Positions 13,401 to 35,760 of a DNA stretch of 64,000 bases are shown piece by piece (position 1 is the first letter of the stretch; each line of letters opens with the position of its first letter). The stretch is taken from positions 20,530,501-20,594,500 of the forward strand of contig CP142454.1 in the NCBI GenBank assembly GCA_038049695.1, given 5' to 3'. Under the pieces are notes generated by a model. It saw only the letters and a list, made by a program, of their open reading frames with translations, did not search any database and was not told the origin of the DNA. The DNA is from Cinnamomum chago (lineage: Eukaryota; Streptophyta; Magnoliopsida; Laurales; Lauraceae). The translations under genes and the position numbers were made by a program.

Positions 13401-14940
13401 GCATATGCGTCAGTGTGTTTGTCGTGTTGGTTTTCTTTCTCTAGTTATCTAATGCTATTGTCGTTGCTGATTTCGATTGGGTTACGTTGCATGAATTTCT
13501 GCACTTTAATATGGGGCCATTTCAAAACGGTCCAATATGAAGGGCATCCATGGGGTTATATTGGATTGAAGTCTTATATTTCGGATTACTCTGATTGATC
13601 CATTGATTTAACGAATGGGTATTTTTTTCATTATACCATACTTTCTTAAAATTAAAGACAGAAGATGATTATATATGAGATGTAGATATTATAAGTAAAA
13701 GGAAAGTGGTTTTTTCATTTGAGGTAAACGCTTGTTTTTTTTATTTTTTAGATTCTCTTCTTTTGCGCATGTCAAATAGGTTAGGTGACCAAAGTGATGC
13801 TACACTCTAAATTGCATTTTTATCGATCACTAACATGAAATAGAAGTTGAAATCTTTTACTTTTGTGGTTACAAACTTATCTGATTTGAAATTATCAAGT
13901 ACGATTGGGGGAGAGTGATGATGTGCCACCCTTTTGTGTTTTCTATTGTGGAGGTTCAGTAAATTTAGATAATTTGTTAATTATGATTGGTGGTTTTTGT
14001 GGCCAACCTTTTTTTGACAGATTAGAAAGAGATTCAAAGAACAGTTGTTTAGGTTTAAATATAGAAGATATGTTCTGTACGACCCTGATAAAGTAACGAA
14101 TGAATGCCAATTACAAGTAAGCTGGGACGTTGTACCCACAGGGGAAGTACAGGTGATATGAGCGAGATGCATGAAGGCATTTTTAGATTTTACACTCATC
14201 CAAATAGATTAAGTAGATTAAATGGTTGGATCAAATGGTTAAAATGATGATTTATAGAGATGCTAATAGAAAACTATGTTCCTTTATTTGGTGCTAATAC
14301 TTTTCTTAAGCATCAAAAGCAACAATTTTCAATTCGTGAGAAAAATGTCTCTAATGGGGTTGAAGGATGAAGATTTTCTCAAAATTATGAAGTTTCCGTA
14401 GACGCTACATTAACGTGCCTTTAAAATCAATCCCTATGGCGAGAGCCCCATGGGTGGGTTTTTTTTTTTTTTTAAGCAAGAGAAGTGTTTTTTTGTTTTG
14501 TTTTTTTTTTTTAATATTTTGTATCAATCCAGTGAGTGCTGGATGGGAAACGTTGCCATGTAAGGATTTGTTTTATCTTAAGTGAAGCCAGTAAACTTCC
14601 TCATTACAAAATTAAGAACCAAGTTAGATGCTCAGAAGGATTTTACCTGACGGAAGAGATCTAGAAATAAGCATATAGTATAGACCTTCCCACAGTTTAT
14701 TAACAGTATTTAATATAAGCACGTGAACAAGCAAGCTACACGCAATCCTGATCAATAAGGAATTAAGATGATCTTAACCACATAACTTGATAATTATTTG
14801 GCCCATTGTTTTGTGTGATCTTTGTTTTGGTGACGAGTCACACCCAATTGATAATTGAGGCACTGTCAGATATGACCAACTTGCATATTACTAACACTAG
14901 TGTTTCTCACATGTAAGATTAAAATAGGATTTGGATGGTT
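13401..14940. other. Intergenic sequence with no gene seen
   Basis: AT-rich sequence with poly-T stretches near 14461-14515. Frames of 60-70 codons (for example 13905-14096) show no domain, no splice-compatible partner and no conserved motif that I recognise. Confidence 0.5.
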
Positions 14941-15110
14941 GTCATTTATTTATTTTTTTAGCAATCGGAGGATTCCCAAGCCTTTAGATAGGACTAATCC
15001 CTCCGGGCTCAAAGGGAGGCCAGATAAACTCCTCTGTAGTCCCAGTGTGGTAGTGCAATCTGTAATCTGCAACCTCCGAGTGCAAACCGTGGTCCAAGGC
15101 TACCCTTGAG
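14941..15110. repeat. Dispersed repeat, copy 1 (related to 17085-17190)
   Basis: The block around CCAAGCCTTTAGATAGG, then GATAAACTCCTCTG and AGTGTGGTAGTG is matched in order by CTAGCCTTTTGGCCTG, GATAAAATTCTCCTG and AGTGTGGTGGTG about 2.1 kb downstream. It is an unnamed moderately diverged repeat. Coding is unlikely. Confidence 0.6.
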
Positions 15111-15514
15111 GAAGAAGAGGCAAAATCTTATATATAAGTTTGAATATAAAAAGCCCTCGGAGCTGTTTTTATGTACTAAAGGGTTAGGGCCACATAAGGA
15201 CATCTTTTATGCAGAACTTTTTATTCGCACATGGGACCCCTATGATCAATCCAAGCCCCTCTAAGCCCAAGTTTGAAAGTAATCCAACTATTAGATTGAA
15301 ATCCTTAAAAATGATACCTTTCTAAAATTATTAAACATGAGAGACATCTAATGGACTTGCAAGTAGGTCCAATCTAAATCTTTTGATCCTCCACCTCTCC
15401 AATGATTAGTGTGGCCAAGATATATATGCCAAACAAGGGAGTCCCCACGAGGATTCATGCCAGACATCCTCAGATGAGCATGCCCCTAAAATAAAACAGG
15501 TCTAGTAATGTTTG

Positions 15515-15600
15515 CTTTTTTTTTTTTGGTAAACTAAGATTTCATTTTTAAAAAAAATACAACCACACAACCTAAAAAAAAGAAAAGAAAACAACTAGGT
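15515..15600 (-). mobile_element. LINE 3' end fragment with poly(A) tail (minus strand)
   Basis: Read on the minus strand, AAATGAAATCTTAGTTTACC is followed by a run of 13 A (plus-strand T run 15515-15527). This is the usual 3' terminus of plant L1-type LINE copies. No coding part is recognisable and the 5' limit is uncertain. Confidence 0.5.
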
Positions 15601-15873
15601 TAGCAGAGCCAATCAAGTAAGGATTTCAAATATCAGGCAGTCATCTTTACCATTGTTGTAAGATTTCAAATATCATATGAGTCCAAATCCTCCTAGGCTT
15701 GTACAGACAGAAAGTTAAAGGTGTGGAGCAATAAGGCGGCCTGTACCTAGTTAAAATAAGCTCCCTCTTTATGTACATGATATCTCCAAATTTTACTTCA
15801 ATATGAGTTGGTCTCACCATAAAATTGAGTGTTTGATTAAAATAAACTTGCTTAACCCAATCTTATGCATATT

Positions 15874-15875
<2 letters not shown>

Positions 15876-15911
<36 letters not shown>
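15876..15911. repeat. (TA)n microsatellite
   Basis: Uninterrupted TA dinucleotide repeat of about 18 units in intergenic sequence. Confidence 0.95.
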
Positions 15912-15914
<3 letters not shown>

Positions 15915-16389
15915 TATGCATATACATTAATCACATTTTTTACAAAATGATCATCTTATAGTGGGACTAACTCCTATTGGGGTAAAATTTACATATATCC
16001 CATAACCCATTCACTGGGCGGACTTATGTTTCGAACAACTCAGATTTTCATTAGGTGGGCCCACTACGGTGTTGCACTTCTTTAATTCAGGATTTCTCTC
16101 ATTCAAAGATTGAGGGATCCGGACTCATATCAGTTAGGTCTCGCCCTAATTACCATTATTGTATAGGCCCCACGTTTATTTCAATCAATAGATGTGTCTC
16201 ATCATATTTAGCAATATATATATATATATAGATGGGGGACCCGCCATGATTACCAACTTTAGCGGGATGCCATTCATATTATCAACATCAGATGGGGTCA
16301 CAGTAATTGTCAACATCAAATGGGTGCCTTCATCATTGTGACATTCCAAGGGTATGTGTCCTATGGTGATTTCCAACACTCAATATATA

Positions 16390-16575
16390 ATGAGAATGGT
16401 AACGAGTGGTAGTTCTCATCTTGTTATCGAGGGTTCGAACCTGGAATACACCACTTCTTTATGTGCGTGCTGGCTTTTCTTTTCACTCGTGTGCGCTTTA
16501 TTTCTCACTTGAGTGGATTGTCTTTTCATTTGTGAACTCCCACTTGGATCCCAACCCCTTGCTAGGCTAAACACT
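16390..16575 (+). mobile_element. tRNA-derived SINE, copy A
   Basis: A pol III-like head is visible. An A-box-like TGGTAACGAGTGG lies at 16397-16409 and a B box GGTTCGAACC starts at 16432. The body contains CACTCGTGTGCG, TCTCACTTGAGTGGATTG and TTCATTTGTG. The same ordered blocks recur in inverted orientation at 52010-52290, which supports a mobile family rather than a lone tRNA-like stretch. Ends are approximate. Confidence 0.6.
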
Positions 16576-17084
16576 CAATATATAGCAGCAGCCTGATCCC
16601 TAACAATTGCCACTACCAAAATCAATATTAGAACGGGCCCATGTGAGATGGTCATGCGTTTTCTAATCTGTCTTGATGAAGGCTGATCCATCACTGAATA
16701 TAACAAAGTACAAACAAAAACATATATATGCTCTACCTTAACAACATGTCGGACTATTGGATAGGATAGGACTGGCCCACCGTTGATCTCTTATTGTCTG
16801 AAATTCACTCCTATTAATGTTTCTTGGGTATGTTGGTCCTCTCATGACTCATGCCGTTGCTTTCACAGTGGCAATGGGAGTCCCCAGTGTTACTCCAATG
16901 GGAGCTGACCTCAGCCTAAGACTGACCATAGTGAGGTAGCTTGGGAACATCTTATACCCTCACTCAAAGAAAGGTGAAAATCAGAAATTATGAGAGCTCT
17001 TTGGTGGAGCAGACATTGATCTAACTTTTTTTCTGGTAATTTTCTATTTTCTATATTTTAGTTTAGGTAAAAAAAAAAAAATTT

Positions 17085-17190
17085 ATAATGCACGATTCCT
17101 AGCCTTTTGGCCTGAATAATTCCTACGGGCCTAAGAGAGAAAGTCGGATAAAATTCTCCTGTGGCTCTAGTGTGGTGGTGTAGGTTATTT
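17085..17190. repeat. Dispersed repeat, copy 2 (related to 14941-15110)
   Basis: Shares ordered blocks with the upstream copy: CCTAGCCTTTTGGCC, GATAAAATTCTCCTGTGG and CTAGTGTGGTGGTG. Confidence 0.55.
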
Positions 17191-18020
17191 TTTATAGAAG
17201 AAAATCCACATAAAAGGCTTTCCAAGAGAGAGAGAGGTGGGTGATATTAAAAAAAAAAGTGGAGCATTTTGTAAAAACCCAAAGTTTTTCAGGAATTTGC
17301 AGAAAAAGCCTATTCCATGCATCAAAAGTAAAAGAATGGTAAGAGTAGTTCAGGGAAAAGTGATAAGAGGATTCTGAGAATTGATAGCAGGTGAGGTGAG
17401 CCATGAGCACAGCTTGAAACCTGTTGACTGAAGAATCACTATCATGTTAATAAAAAGCCAAATAAACGTTACTGAAGTGAAGCCTACCTACCTAATGGTC
17501 AGCCATCAACCATTCTATTCCATCGCCAGAGAGAGAGATGACATGCACCTTCTGACTTTGAAGAAGACTGACAGATGTTCTCTTTTGGGGAAGGAATTGA
17601 AGCAATCCATCTATTTGCATGCTGGTCTTAGCTGGCTATGTTGTGGCTTCCTTTTCACTGTCAACAAGCAAAAGCAATGGTTGCCAGTTGAGATTTTCAA
17701 AAAGTGCTGCTAACGGTGGCCCATCTTTTCAAAGAAACGCTTTTCTTTCCAACCCAAACCAAACCTTCCTAATTCCTTGTCTGGGGGTGTGTTCTCAAAT
17801 CTCATGTCACATTCAAGTACGCGTTTTAAAAAGCGTTCCCCTGATAATGTCGACCTGATCCACCAATTACATGCGGTTTTCAACATGAAATTATCTTACA
17901 TGGTAATGAATTGGAGGATATTTGCTATAATGTGATTTGAACATGTGGCTCTCCATATTCTAGTTTGGGTGTTGATTCATTGGCATAAAATATGGGTTTG
18001 ATTTGCTCGTCATGTGTTTG
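17191..18020. other. Intergenic sequence with no gene seen
   Basis: Overlapping 70-90 codon frames (17444-17858, +) contain no recognisable domain or splice pattern. They may be chance. Confidence 0.45.
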
Positions 18021-18024
18021 ACAC

Positions 18025-19455
18025 ATAGGGATGACATTTTTAACCCGACCCGTCTCGCCCCAACTTTTAGACGGGGTAAAAAACTATACCCCGAATTCGG
18101 GGCGGGGCGGAGATGGGTCTGTTTCTTACCCCGCCCCGCCCCGCCCTGTAACCTGCCCCGAAATTAATAATTCTCTAAAATATATATATATTAAATTTCT
18201 TTTATAATAAATAAACATATTTAAAATGTAAATGTATATAGTGATTTTATGTTGTTATTAAGGGTTAAGTAGATTGATTGAAGACTTTTTTTAAAGTTAA
18301 ACATGTAATTGAATGAACCCTAGACATTATAAACGCATATAATATGATCTCATTCCCTTTAATTCAAATTTAATGAAATTAAAGTTGTTAAAAAATTTAT
18401 CTAAGCTTATTGACTTTAATCATATATAATGTTAAATTGCGACATGATAAATCATATTAAATAAAACGAATATAATAAAATGATAGATCATGCTTTAAGC
18501 TTATAATAACATATATGATTAGAGATAGCAAGGTAAATTATAATTGGTATGATTCTAATCATATTAATAACAATATAAATTATACTAATTTGATATAATA
18601 TTACAAGATATATCATACTATACGCTTATAATAACTTATATGATTAGAAATAGCATGGTAAATTATAATTAGTAATTTAATATGATTCTAATCATACTAA
18701 CAACATTATAAATTATACTAATTTTAATTATATGTAACCAACCCCTTCATTAGTGGGTGGAGTTCAATACCAGAAATGAAGTGAAACCATGTATTAATGG
18801 AGTTCATAATATTTTAGAGAGATATTGTCTTTTTTATAAAGAATGTCTCAAAGCATATATGATATTTTCAAGTGTATGTTAGTGGCCTTCAATGGCTTAG
18901 AGAAAATCTTATAAGAATAAATCTCACTTTAAATAAGTAAAATTTTAGGAAAAGAAATTTTTATAATATTAATATTAGATAATTTTAAAAAAATTAAACA
19001 ATCTAACAGTGCCCCACACTTATAAAATATTTATGCGGGGAGATCTTTTTATTCTATTTTGGGAAAAACGTCATGGTCCTTAGGAAGACTGATGTTTTTA
19101 GAGGGGCCTGAGTTTTGGGCAAATAAGTCAGCATGGTTGAGGGTTTTTTTTAATATTATTAAAGGCATGGAGACAACATAGATGAATCATTCATGTGCTT
19201 TTTACCATGTAAAATAAATGAATTTACCTTTTTCTTTATAGTCAATTCAAAATTTAATTTATTATATTTGTGGTTGCACCACATCGGAGCGAGGCCCCGC
19301 GGGGCATGTCAAGGCGGGGACGAGGTATAAAACATACCCCGAATTGCGGAGCAGGACGGAGACGAGGTGAGGACTGGGAGGTGCGGGGCGGGGACGGGGA
19401 TGGGGATGGGGCAACCCAATTCCGCCCCATACCCGCCCCGTTGCCGGCCCTAGAC
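18025..19455. mobile_element. Candidate non-autonomous hAT-like element with GC-rich arms and AT-rich core
   Basis: The left end TAGGGATGACA and the inverted right end TAGGGCCGGCA match 8 of 11 positions and fit the TAGGGnnG termini common in plant hAT elements. Each arm (about 18025-18170 and 19265-19450) is very GC-rich with repeated GGGGCGGGG and carries the phrase ATACCCCGAATT, while the core between is strongly AT-rich. No transposase frame is present. I could not find a matching 8-bp target duplication, so the exact boundaries are unproved. The antiparallel frames across the right arm are low-complexity artefacts. Confidence 0.5.
18500..18735. repeat. Tandem duplication, about 125-bp unit x2, inside the hAT-like core
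   Basis: The GCTTATAATAAC...TATGATTAGA...AGCA.GGTAAATTATAATT...TTCTAATCATA...AATTATACTAATTT block starts at 18499 and recurs with small changes from 18624. Confidence 0.85.
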
Positions 19456-21601
19456 ACCACCCTCAAATTTATACGGTGCACGTGGATCATAAGGTTGTGT
19501 GTGTGCACCCAAAAAGATTAGTAAAATAACAAGTAAATTCAGAGAATTATAATAAAAATATAGAGATATTGAAAGAAATATAAAAAAAGATTAAGATAAT
19601 TGTTATATAAATTGAGAGTCAAACTTGGAATTATTTGAATGGCTTTGTGTTTTTAAACTTTTTTTTTTTCAAAATTTTGCAATTTTATGTGGATTGAGAA
19701 TTTATAAGAACTGTTCATAACTGATCACCCAACATCTTGTTTGTTTTTTGAAATATTTGATTTTTTTAAATGAACAAAAATTCAAATGCACATGGCAGTT
19801 TTGAAAACTGTGAAAGAAACATTTATTTTTTCAACTGGTATATTTGTTAAATTTTATGTTCGAATGATTAAATCTGCTTGATTAATATGTAAGAGGTTTT
19901 GAGACTCTTAAGATTTAAGTTTTTTTTTTTGTTTGGATAGAAAGTGTGTTTTATTTGTCATCTCTTTTTATAACAACTGCAAACATTGGATTAATTCACT
20001 TCATATACCCATCAGCAGCGTGCCTCAGCCTGAAAATTTGCCTAGGTTTACAAGGCTCTAATAATAACATAAAAAATAAAAGATGAAAACTTAACATGCT
20101 TCCATAGAAAATGCAATTATAATATATTAAAGCCAGGGTTTTAAATTCAATTTTAACTTTTTTTTTATTAAGCCGAGATAAAAAGCTAGAAAAAGATTTC
20201 AGTTGTGGGATTTGAACTCATCACCTTATGTATTTTAAAATTGATGACCTGAACACTACACCACACATTACCAACATATAATTACTTATTAGTAAAATCG
20301 CAAAATTAGTTACACTGAGTGAGGACCCTTCCCATGGGTCATGCCCGTGCCTAGCACAGGTTATTGTGCCAGTATCATATTAATATTGATGTATCTATTA
20401 GAGTTTAAATATGTGTAGTATTATATGTAATGATAATAAAACACTAATATGAATATTATGTTAAAATTATGACCTTGAGATATTAATGTTTAAGTGTGTG
20501 TGTGATACATTATATGCAAAGTGTAATATTAGACATTGTAATTAATATTAAGATTATATTAATGTTAAATAAATTTATAATTCTTTTTTTTTGCTTTGCT
20601 AAATATTCAGATACCCACACATGCTCAACCATGTTCTCTCGTCATCAATGCTATAGCCAAGAACCGATCCTTATTTGTTTATGTGGAAGGGAGGTGCCCC
20701 ATCACTAAGCTATTAGAGGATTGAGTGTACATTAATATTATAGTTTTATTTTTGTTATATACATATATATGTATATATATTATAATGCAATACTATAGTT
20801 TTATATGATATATATATATATTGATATAAACATTAATATCCGGTTGATAATTAAGATATTATGACTGTTTGGTTTTTAGTTGAAGTAGACAAATAGATTA
20901 GATAATGAAAGATAATGAAGAATATTAAAAAAATATTTTAAAAGATTGGAAATGATTAAAGAGTTAATATTAATCTTAAACGATAAAGAAAAGTATTTTA
21001 AATGATTATGAATGATTAAAGCAGTGGTCATTTACAATCTTAAAACATGTTGTGAGCTTCGTTCAAAAACAAAATTGAATTGAAATCGTTCTGCTTTAAT
21101 ATCTTATGTAAAACAGTGACTGTCATTTGAATCCCAAGACCGGTAACTCAAAACAAAGTACACGGAACATGGATAGTGCGGTGGACCCTGATTGGACATA
21201 GATTTTTATATACTTTGAACTTGGATCTGCTAGGGTTCTCATAGATAGGACATGATCCCAACTAGGTAAACCTTATACCCGTCTCAAAGCCCAAGTATAT
21301 ATATTATTGCAGGGAGATGATGTTTTTGGGAGAGTAGTTTTTACTATAAGAGTAAGGGGTGGGGGCCCTCACATTTAATCTATTGGCATTGGATGTCATT
21401 TTATGCACATAAGTAACCGCCACGAAATGCAAAGACACCATCCAACATTGAGGATCCCATTGCCCAGTCAGCCTTAACAATCCCAGCACAACCACAAGAA
21501 CAGCAAGAACTTCAGAGAGACACATACACAAACACACCAATCACTATTTTGTTAATGAAAACTGCGAGAACAGCTCCCTTACATAGAATACAAATCTCTG
21601 C

Positions 21602-21603
<2 letters not shown>
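19456..21603. other. AT-rich intergenic sequence with no gene seen
   Basis: Very AT-rich with TA-alternating stretches (about 20760-20825). Short frames are unconvincing. A segment near 20190-20340 has a tRNA-like GGGATTTGAACTC phrase but no cloverleaf that I could build. Confidence 0.45.

Positions 21604-21644
<41 letters not shown>
21604..21644. repeat. (CT)n microsatellite
   Basis: About 20 uninterrupted CT units. Confidence 0.95.
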
Positions 21645-21646
<2 letters not shown>

Positions 21647-22227
21647 ATCTTAATATGTGTCTCCACAAATCTCTGCAACTATACATGTAGAATTTAAAGA
21701 AGTATTGACCAATCATGTGCTGCAAACCGAGGTTAACTGCGTGCTCATATGGACGGACCTATCATTGCTTGCTAAAGCATGAGGACAAACCACCAAATGG
21801 CAGCTGTTTGTTTAGGTAGTTGCATGCCAACTGCCATGCAAACCATTATACAGCTATATGAACCCGTCCCAAATCAACCTAATCACGAATTAGATCTGAA
21901 TTGTGAAACTAGGGTCCTAGACCTAACTGGATTGCAGATGGAGCCAAAAAAAAAAAACAAGGGTCTATCCCCGGATTTTTCATGTCTAAGTCCTTGGATA
22001 AAGAGGTAACTGGGGTTCCATTAATATGGTGAACATGCCAAGTGGCCCATGTTCCAGAAATTAAGAAAGCTTCAAACCAGGTGATGAAGCTGATTTCTCC
22101 AAATAAAATGGGACTGACTCATCGTCTGTCTTAAATCAATTCAGTTTTGCAAATTTTACAAAGTAAAAAATATAAATTTAGATAACTTTATAAGAAAGGG
22201 AGATGTTATTGTTATTCAAAGGAAGTT

Positions 22228-22293
22228 ACATGTTCAACACAAGGTACATGTGGCGTGTGTACATGTTCAACACAAGGTACATGTGGTGTGTGG
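22228..22293. repeat. Tandem duplication, 33-bp unit x2
   Basis: ACATGTTCAACACAAGGTAC units occupy 22228-22260 and 22261-22293 and differ at one or two bases. Confidence 0.9.
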
Positions 22294-22444
22294 GGGCATA
22301 CCTGATGAAAGAAATGGGCTGATTTTTGTTTGATTTTTATTGTATCCACTTGGTGATGCACATGGAAAGAGAGAAAATGTTAGCACTGGATCTGGCTCAA
22401 GGACACTCCATTTTGAGGTATCATAGTCAAAAGAGAGATGATTA

Positions 22445-22560
22445 GAGTTTTAAGAAGATAAATATTGAACTGATAATCCAGGAAGAGTTTTGAGAAGAGA
22501 TTCTAACTGATACATCTAGGGAGAGTTTTAAGAAGAGATTTTAAACTGATACATGCAAGG
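22445..22560. repeat. Degenerate minisatellite, about 40-bp unit x3
   Basis: GAGTTTTAAGAAGA-like starts lie at 22445, 22485 and 22523, each followed by an ACTGATA block. Confidence 0.75.
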
Positions 22561-23615
22561 AGTGTCTGCCGTCTGAAACCCAAAAGTGCACAATTGCACT
22601 GCAATTATGAGAAATATAACAAGGATAAATTCTAAATCAAACACAATTTTAACAACTTCCAAATGAATAAGTATAGGGACTCGGTACCAATTTGAGTGTG
22701 GGGAAGAACAAAAAAAAGAGATTTAAATTAAATGATCCAAATCAGAATTTATTGAAAGTGATGAAATCTCATTGACTTTATTATAAAGAGAATGCACTTT
22801 GTTCAAGGGATACCGTTCTGCATGGTCGTCTCTCTGCTCTGACCACACTTACCATTCTCCGGTCTCCTTTGTAACTGATTGGCATGTTCAGCTGGAAGTT
22901 GGAACAAGGGATCATAGTAGGCTCTGACAAATGCCCCCAGTGTCTCATAATCATCCTGTTGGCTTTACCTAGTAGCCCCAGTGCCCAAGGTATCATGCCC
23001 AAAACAACAACATAGAACATTATGGACAGAGAAAGGAGCAGCATGTGGATCTACTGAAAAACAAAGAAAGAAATATATTGTTTAACCTAGTGCGCAATTT
23101 TGGATCTCCGAACAAGAGTTTAAAATCGATGTAGATAAGAATACTAATCCAAAAACCATGAAACAGAAAGCACAAATAACACACCTGTGATAGTCTTCTT
23201 GAGAATCCTGCTTTTATTGTTTTAAAGAAAATCCCCCAAACATTCTAGCCCCTCAACTACTTTTCCCTCTTTACTCTCAATTAGGAAGAAACAGAAAATA
23301 CTCAAAATATTAGAAACCCTACCTGCATTTTCTTTTCCTTTTTTTAAAAAAGAACTAGCAGATGCAGCAAAATAAAATATAAAGAATGGCATGCAAGCCT
23401 GAGAGGGAAGATTATGTCCCACTTCCAGGTCCTGCAATTTATACACTTATACTTGCTTGGACTGAATGTTGCATGGATATAACTTAAAAGGATTCACCAA
23501 AATTAATCTCTAAACTAAAACTGTGTTGGGACAGTTAAAAGAGAGAGATTCTTATTTTTTATTCTCTCAGTGTTGAGGAAGAACTTGCATGCTCCACAAT
23601 AACCCTATTCAAGAC
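22561..23615 (-). other. Intergenic region and presumed hexokinase 3' UTR
   Basis: Downstream of the hexokinase stop codon. An 87-codon minus-strand frame at 22781-23044 has a hydrophobic beginning but matches no family I know and lacks splice partners. I do not call it a gene. Confidence 0.45.
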
Positions 23616-35515
<11,900 letters not shown>

Positions 35516-35760
35516 CGCCTCCGATACGAAAAACTAGATCTGCAAGGAGCTTTCTCCCCCTCAGAAATCCCCGGTTTTGCAGATTCCTGTTTGGGAAGTG
35601 AACTCAGAAGCTCATTGGAACCGAGAAACCCTAGATCGAACTGTTTCAAATGGAGAATTCTATGGAATCTGAGGCGTTTTTAGATTTTCTCTTCCGTTCT
35701 TCTTCGGTTGAGAGAGAGATATTGAGTCTGCCGTTTCTACTTTTTTTTTTTCTCTCCTCT
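35516..35760 (-). promoter_or_regulatory. Presumed 5' UTR/core promoter of the hexokinase gene
   Basis: Upstream of the hexokinase start on the minus strand. A CTCTCTCTC patch (plus strand GAGAGAGAGA at 35710-35719) and adjoining pyrimidine-rich sequence are typical of plant leaders. The transcription start is not placed. Confidence 0.4.

Noticed and set aside
19254-19521. Opposing 83-84 codon frames at about 19.3 kb
   Set aside because: Produced by the GC-rich repeat arm of the hAT-like candidate.
22781-23044. 87-codon minus frame with a hydrophobic start
   Set aside because: No family recognised, no splice partners and not in frame with hexokinase.
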